10,467 bases of DNA from Spirochaetia bacterium (GTDB taxonomy: Bacteria; Spirochaetota; Spirochaetia; Treponematales; Breznakiellaceae). Shown here piece by piece: positions 7,573 to 10,467 of this stretch. The stretch is taken from positions 1 through 10,467 of the forward strand of contig BNVB01000071.1 in assembly GCA_025997795.1 (NCBI GenBank), written 5' to 3'. The notes beneath the pieces are model-generated. The model was not told the DNA's origin, made no database searches, and worked only from the letters and a program-made list of their open reading frames with translations. Made by a program: the position numbers and the translations under genes. Every line of letters starts with the position of its first letter. The stretch's first letter is position 1.

Positions 7573-8600
7573 CTGATTAAATTTCCTCCGTAGGTAAGTC
7601 CTCCGCCGAATCCGACGGTGATAATAAGATCGCCCTTTTTTAGTTTACCCGAACGGTTAAGTTCGTCCAGGGCAATGGGAATAGAAGCGGACGATGTGTT
7701 GGCGTATTCTTCCATGTTAAGGTAAAACTTTTCTTCCGGTATTTTAAGCCGTTTCGCCGCCGCCTGGATAATCCGGGCGTTGGCCTGGTGGGGGATAACC
7801 AATGCCAGGTCTTCCAGGGCGATGTTTTCTTCTTTCATTATCCGGGCAAGGGTTTCGGTGATCACTCCAACGGCAAAATTGTATACTGCCTGGCCGTTCA
7901 TGGCGATAGCCGGAACTTCTTCGACAACTTCGCCCTTTTTCCAGGGGTTCCGGCTGCCTCCCCGGCGAAGAATCAGGTATTCCCAGCCTGAGCCGTCGGA
8001 GCCCAGGATAGTCCTTAAAAGACCGGTCTGTCCGGCATTTTGATTAGAGGTATCGTTTTTTTCTATTAAAACAGCGCCGGCGCCGTCTCCAAAAAGTATA
8101 CAGTTGGAACGATCGTCCCAGTTGGTGATCCGGGAAAGCACTTCGGTCCCGATAACCAGGGCCCGTTTCCGCCGGAAATCGGCCTTTAACATGGCTGCCG
8201 CTGTTTCAAGACCATAGATAAAACCCGAACAGGCTACGGTAATGTCCATGGCGGCGGCGTTTTTGGCCCCCAGTAGATGCTGAACGATACAGGATGTGGC
8301 GGGGTGACTGAAAAAATCCTGGGTGGCGCTGCTTAAAACGATAAGATCCACCGTCAGGGCCAGCTCTTCGGGGGTTTTTTCCGTCACCAGCCCCCGGTCT
8401 ATGGCACATAACAGGGCTTCCCTGGCGGCATCGGCGCCTAAATCGCTGGCCGCCACCCCTTCTTCGGCAATATGCCGGTTCCCAATCCCCGTATGGGAAC
8501 GGATCCACTCATCGCTGGTGTCGATCCGATCCGCCAATTCCTGGTTACTTACCCGGCGGGGTGGAATAGACCGGCCGGTACCAATTATTTCAATAGTCAT
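7566..8600 (-). CDS. fabH: 3-oxoacyl-ACP synthase III (KAS III)
   Basis: FabH starts fatty acid synthesis by condensing an acyl-CoA primer with malonyl-ACP. The protein (344 residues from this ATG) has the N-terminal GTGRSIPPRRVSN, the CoA-binding DEWIRSHTGI, and the Cys-His-Asn triad: about Cys124 in DITVACSGFIYGL, His271 in IPHQANARII and Asn301 in EYANTSSASIPIAL. The ending GFGGGLTYGGNLIRW is typical. A TTG at 8601-8603 would add one residue; I prefer the ATG at 8598-8600, with a weak GGGGG ribosome binding site about 6 nt upstream. It is the first gene of the operon, after a leader of about 85 nt from the predicted start site. Whether it uses straight or branched primers cannot be read from the sequence. 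Confidence 0.97.
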   Translation of the reverse strand: MTIEIIGTGRSIPPRRVSNQELADRIDTSDEWIRSHTGIGNRHIAEEGVAASDLGADAAREALLCAIDRGLVTEKTPEELALTVDLIVLSSATQDFFSHPATSCIVQHLLGAKNAAAMDITVACSGFIYGLETAAAMLKADFRRKRALVIGTEVLSRITNWDDRSNCILFGDGAGAVLIEKNDTSNQNAGQTGLLRTILGSDGSGWEYLILRRGGSRNPWKKGEVVEEVPAIAMNGQAVYNFAVGVITETLARIMKEENIALEDLALVIPHQANARIIQAAAKRLKIPEEKFYLNMEEYANTSSASIPIALDELNRSGKLKKGDLIITVGFGGGLTYGGNLIRW

Positions 8601-8615
8601 CAAAAACCCCCATTG

Positions 8616-8684
8616 TTAGACTGCAAAAGCCGTCCAAAGTTGCAAAGCGGGATTTTTCCATGACAAAATTCCAAAAAATGTCAT
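8616..8684 (-). other. Possible 22-codon leader ORF before fabH
   Basis: The fab leader contains an ATG (8682-8684) followed by 21 sense codons and a TAA (8616-8618). The encoded peptide begins MTFFGILSWKNP and is hydrophobic, with two Trp residues. The ATG lies within about 3 nt of the predicted transcription start, so it could only be translated as a leaderless message. No ribosome binding site is possible. It may well be chance, and the same bases form the inverted repeat described separately. Confidence 0.2.
8660..8684. promoter_or_regulatory. Inverted repeat at predicted fab start site (candidate operator)
   Basis: The arms ATGACA (8660-8665) and TGTCAT (8679-8684) flank a 13-bp A/T-rich centre. 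The repeat begins at the transcription start predicted from the promoter just upstream, a usual place for a repressor operator. It does not match the FapR or FabT sites as I remember them, so the binding protein, if any, is unknown. The arms are only 6 bp, so a chance origin is possible in AT-rich DNA. Confidence 0.4.
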
Positions 8685-8690
8685 ACTCAG

Positions 8691-8719
8691 AAGATAACAA
8701 ACTGGGAGAAAAATGTCAA
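8691..8719 (-). promoter_or_regulatory. Sigma-70-type promoter of the fab-acc operon
   Basis: On the minus strand TTGACA (8714-8719, a perfect -35) is followed by 17 bp and TATCTT (8691-8696, -10). The predicted start falls near 8684-8687, giving a leader of roughly 85 nt before the fabH ATG. Box sequence and spacing are close to the consensus. No other gene start lies between it and fabH, and the short gaps downstream suggest it serves the whole cluster. Confidence 0.8.
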
Positions 8720-8749
8720 GATTTGAGGAGGTTTTTGAGGGGATTTTAC

Positions 8750-8791
8750 AAAGCCGCCAAAGCCGCCAAAATGAGAACCTTTGGCGGCTTT
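8750..8791. terminator. Strong hairpin with duplicated left arm (candidate terminator)
   Basis: AAAGCCGCCAAA (8759-8770) and TTTGGCGGCTTT (8780-8791) form a perfect 12-bp stem with a 9-nt loop. The left arm is duplicated: AAAGCCGCC occurs at 8750-8758 and again at 8759-8767, so the right arm can pair with either copy. On the plus strand the stem is followed by a T-rich stretch. On the minus strand it lies about 40 bp past the remnant gene's stop and just upstream of the fab promoter, where it would insulate the operon. The strand of action is unclear. Confidence 0.5.
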
Positions 8792-8833
8792 AATTGCTTT
8801 ATTTTGGAAGCGGCTCAATTATGCCGCATAATT

Positions 8834-9157
8834 TCATTCTACTGCCCCGGTAGTACCAATCGAATATCCGGATCCTCCGTATGTGCTAATAGGTACTGCG
8901 GTGTAAGGCGGAGCATCCGAAACAAAGTTCCCCAGGGTAAACCGGGTTTTGAGGGTTGCAAAATCACCCGCGGTAACCGGGGCTTCATATTTAAGGATTG
9001 TTTTAGTGAGCCAACTCGCTTCGGCCCCTGCCGCAGCGCTCAGATCTATGGTAAAGGTATTAGACAAGTTACCGGCAATGGTGACGGAACCTGGATCTGC
9101 AGCATCATATGCAAGCCCAATTTTATCAACGCCGGCAATTGATATTTTTCTTGTTTT
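8834..9157 (-). pseudogene. C-terminal remnant of a surface-like, beta-rich protein
   Basis: A minus-strand frame of 107 residues stays open from just after a TAA at 9158-9160 to a TGA at 8834-8836. It reads plausibly as protein: ISIAGVDKIGLAYDAADPGS, then VTIAGNLSNTFTIDLSAA, then SWLTKTILKYEAPVTAGDF, ending YSIGTTGAVE. It is rich in Thr, Ser, Gly, Ala and Val, as in extracellular beta-sandwich or repeat domains. It has no ATG. The only alternative start is a TTG at 9065-9067 (77 residues), with no ribosome binding site ahead of it. The upstream side is occupied at once by the toxin-antitoxin pair on the other strand. I infer a gene whose 5' part was lost. I do not recognise the family, and a real small gene cannot be excluded. 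Confidence 0.5.
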
Positions 9158-9167
9158 TTAATAGCAT
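9139..9167 (+). promoter_or_regulatory. Weak candidate promoter of the toxin-antitoxin pair
   Basis: TTGATA (9139-9144), 17 bp and TAGCAT (9162-9167) give boxes of acceptable spacing. Transcription would start about at the antitoxin ATG (9174), implying a leaderless or nearly leaderless message, which fits the lack of a well-placed ribosome binding site (only AGAAG at 9168-9172, too close). The region is T-rich, so chance matches are likely. Confidence 0.3.
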
Positions 9168-9173
9168 AGAAGT

Positions 9174-9380
9174 ATGGAATACACCGCATTACTACAGGAA
9201 AAAGTACAACTTCTTTCACCCATCGGGCAGCAGGAAGTCGTTGATTATGCCGATTTTTTGCTCCTCAAATACAAATCCCAAAAGCCAGTAAAACCCCTCG
9301 CAGGGTGCATGAAAGGTACAGTCGTATTTATGGACAACGATTTTAACGCCCCTCTGGATGATTTCAAGGATTATATGTGA
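9174..9380 (+). CDS. DUF2281-type antitoxin of a VapBC-like module
   Basis: This 68-residue protein looks like the DUF2281 family of small antitoxins found beside PIN-domain toxins. The N-terminal half has the family's helix (LLQEKVQLLSPIGQQEVVDYADFLLLKYK). The C-terminal half has the Gly/Met-containing GCMKGTVVFMDNDFNAPLDDFKDYM, close to the usual ending with DDFDEPLEDFKEYM. The antitoxin would bind and block the toxin encoded next to it and probably repress its own promoter, as is known for such pairs. Its stop overlaps the toxin start by 4 bp. The DNA is visibly more AT-rich than the fab operon, with A- or T-ending codons, suggesting horizontal acquisition. Confidence 0.85.
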   Translation: MEYTALLQEKVQLLSPIGQQEVVDYADFLLLKYKSQKPVKPLAGCMKGTVVFMDNDFNAPLDDFKDYM

Positions 9381-9784
9381 CAGATTATTTGGTAGATACC
9401 CAATCCCTGTTGTGGTTTGTCGAAGATGATATAAAACTCCCCCCAAAAATCAAAACAATAATGGAAGACCAAAACTCCCATTTGATTGTTAGCATTGCAA
9501 GCCTGTGGGAGATCGCCATAAAAACAAGTATTAAAAAACTTACTCTTTCAGTTGAATTTAATTTGTTCGTTGAAAAAATCCATCTAAACGGCTTCGAGAT
9601 ACTCCCTATTGAATGTTCCCATTTAATAACATTAACAACACTTGATTTTCCGCATCGCGATCCATTTGATAGAATAATCATAGCACAGGCCATAACAGAA
9701 AAAATGCAGGTAATCAGTTCCGATGATTCTTTTGGACAATATCCTGTCCAATGGCTTTGGTATAATAGACGAAATCAGCCGTAA
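9377..9784 (+). CDS. PIN-domain ribonuclease toxin, VapC family
   Basis: This 135-residue PIN-domain protein belongs to the group starting with LVDTxxLLWF. The acidic active-site residues are visible: Asp7 (LVDTQSLLWF), Glu45 (SLWEIAIK), Asp95 and Asp98 (HRDPFDRIIIAQA) and Asp116/Asp117 (ISSDDSFGQY). PIN toxins are magnesium-dependent endoribonucleases that cut tRNA or rRNA and stop growth unless bound by their antitoxin. The exact target here is unknown. The start is a GTG (9377-9379) overlapping the antitoxin stop, with AAGGA (9366-9370) about 6 nt upstream, so toxin translation is tied to antitoxin translation. The length is typical and the active site intact, so it is probably functional. 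Like the antitoxin it is AT-rich. The 55 bp after it hold no clear terminator. Confidence 0.9.
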   Translation: MTDYLVDTQSLLWFVEDDIKLPPKIKTIMEDQNSHLIVSIASLWEIAIKTSIKKLTLSVEFNLFVEKIHLNGFEILPIECSHLITLTTLDFPHRDPFDRIIIAQAITEKMQVISSDDSFGQYPVQWLWYNRRNQP

Positions 9785-9839
9785 TACCAAGGGCATATCA
9801 GCATAAGGGTCAAAATACAAGTTTTTTTTCAGGCTAAAC

Positions 9840-10467
9840 CTACATTCTTTCCAAAAACGTCTCCAGCGCCCCGGGATCAAGCATATTAGCCATATAGGCC
9901 CTGGCATGAAGTTCCGGGGGCAAAAGATAATCGTACTTGTCCGTATAGGGAAAGGCCCGAATATTTTCGCTCCGAAAGTATTCGGGTCGAATACCTTCGG
10001 GGCGAAAGTATTCGGGGCGCAGTTTGCCGGATGTTTTTTCGCGGATACCCGCCAGGGCGGTGCGGAATTCAGCGGCGGTGAGTTTTGTGATAATGCGGAA
10101 ATAGCTGTCGTATTCCGCTTCAACAGAAACAAGTTTTAAACTTTTCCGGTTTTGGGCATTTTTTAAAAAAAGTTCAATGGCCCGCATTCCGGCGCTGCTT
10201 GTCCAGGGAAAAAGAAAAAAAGTTTTATTTTCCGTTTCTTCATTTCCTTCCATAGCGGTAAATGTCTGGTTCGTTAGGCCCAGGCCGGCGGCGATACGGC
10301 GGCTCTGCTCCAGGGCGGCGCGGGCGCTTTGGCTCAGGTAAGCGTAGTCCGCTTTTCCGGTCAGGATAGACCGTTTGGTTTCCGCTATGCGCCGGTGGAT
10401 GTTCCCGGCCCGGCCGCGCCAGAGCCGTTCGCCGCCGTGATCGCTTGTTTCGCCTACCCAGATTTCC
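9840..10467 (-). CDS. C-terminal part of an unidentified protein, possibly an Lhr-like DEAD/DEAH helicase
   Basis: The open frame enters from the right edge and ends at a TAG (9840-9842), giving 208 visible residues. An ATG at 10251-10253 exists, but the frame stays open and protein-like for 71 codons upstream to the edge (for example EIWVGETSDHGGERLW, then RRIAETKRSILTGKADYAYL), so it is an internal Met. Later segments include FFLFPWTSSAGMRAIELFLK and YDYLLPPELHARAYMANMLD. The layout, with an aromatic/Gly start, a helical middle, a PWTSS-like strand and a closing KYDYLLPPEL helix, reminds me of the C-terminal domain of Lhr-like superfamily 2 helicases. No helicase motif is in view, so this is a weak assignment. 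Base composition matches the fab operon, suggesting a resident gene. It converges with the toxin gene, leaving 55 bp between. Confidence 0.6.
   Translation of the reverse strand, partial: EIWVGETSDHGGERLWRGRAGNIHRRIAETKRSILTGKADYAYLSQSARAALEQSRRIAAGLGLTNQTFTAMEGNEETENKTFFLFPWTSSAGMRAIELFLKNAQNRKSLKLVSVEAEYDSYFRIITKLTAAEFRTALAGIREKTSGKLRPEYFRPEGIRPEYFRSENIRAFPYTDKYDYLLPPELHARAYMANMLDPGALETFLERM
9960..10019 (-). repeat. Four-copy 15-bp in-frame minisatellite
   Basis: Four tandem 15-bp units lie inside the partial gene at the right end. They encode the pentapeptides RPEYF, RPEGI, RPEYF and RSENI. The first and third units are identical in protein and nearly so in DNA; the other two diverge. Because the unit is a multiple of three, copy number can change without breaking the frame. 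The tract lies in a charged stretch between two predicted structured parts (after REKTSGKL, before RAFPYTDKYDYLL), so it may be a variable-length linker. Confidence 0.8.

Noticed and set aside
8660..8684. FapR or FabT operator.
   Set aside because: The arms do not fit the FapR or FabT consensus as I remember them; only the position suggests regulation.
8660..9142. A 160-codon plus-strand open frame between the fab promoter and the toxin-antitoxin pair.
   Set aside because: It runs over the promoter, the hairpin and the opposite strand of the remnant gene, has no ribosome binding site, and the translation is rich in Cys, Arg and Lys with no coherent domain.
9775..9839. Terminator between the toxin and the right-end gene.
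   Set aside because: Only a 7-bp TTGGTAT/ATACCAA pairing with a loop of about 20 nt, starting inside the toxin gene, and a distant T8 run were seen. These do not make a convincing intrinsic terminator on either strand.
9906..10139. A plus-strand frame opposite the right-end gene showing repeated (F/T)GAKVFG-like pentapeptides.
   Set aside because: It is the antisense reading of the 15-bp minisatellite. The minus-strand frame continues to the window edge with protein-like sequence and is the better candidate.

Overview
The window is dominated by a single minus-strand fatty-acid-synthesis (FAS II) operon. Read from right to left, in transcription order, it is fabH - fabD - fabG - fabF - fabZ - fabV - accB - accC - accD - accA, with accA cut by the left edge. 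Together these genes cover acetyl-CoA carboxylation (AccABCD), malonyl transfer to ACP (FabD), initiation (FabH), elongation (FabF) and the reduce/dehydrate/reduce cycle (FabG, FabZ, FabV). No acyl-carrier-protein gene lies in the cluster, and the usual FabI or FabK enoyl reductase is replaced by a FabV/Ter-type enzyme. Gaps between genes are 2-56 bp, several genes overlap, and a good promoter (TTGACA, 17 bp, TATCTT) lies about 90 bp upstream of fabH. The ten genes are therefore probably one transcription unit. Two internal hairpins, before and after fabV, may adjust expression of the distal part.

The organism is probably a spirochaete of the genus Treponema. The FabV protein is very close, as I remember it, to the characterised Treponema denticola trans-2-enoyl-CoA reductase (Ter). 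The coding sequence looks GC-rich for T. denticola and is more like the ~50% GC termite-gut treponemes. This is inference from composition and one protein, not a database result.

Right of the operon (about 8604-9173) there is no complete gene. The stretch holds the fab promoter with an inverted repeat at the predicted start site, a strong hairpin whose left arm is duplicated, and a minus-strand open frame (8834-9157) that looks like the C-terminal remnant of a larger, beta-rich, surface-like protein.

Next comes a compact, AT-rich plus-strand toxin-antitoxin pair (9174-9784): a DUF2281-type antitoxin and a PIN-domain (VapC-type) ribonuclease toxin overlapping by 4 bp. Its composition differs from that of its neighbours and it abuts the gene remnant, which suggests acquisition.

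The right end (9840-10467, minus strand) is the C-terminal part of an unidentified protein, perhaps an Lhr-like DEAD/DEAH helicase. It carries a four-copy, in-frame 15-bp minisatellite. I found no tRNA, rRNA, CRISPR array or insertion sequence. Most of the window is orthodox. The points most worth checking are the palindromic repeat that forms the C-terminus of FabV, the operator-like repeat at the fab promoter, the Tyr82-to-Val change in AccC and the pentapeptide minisatellite.
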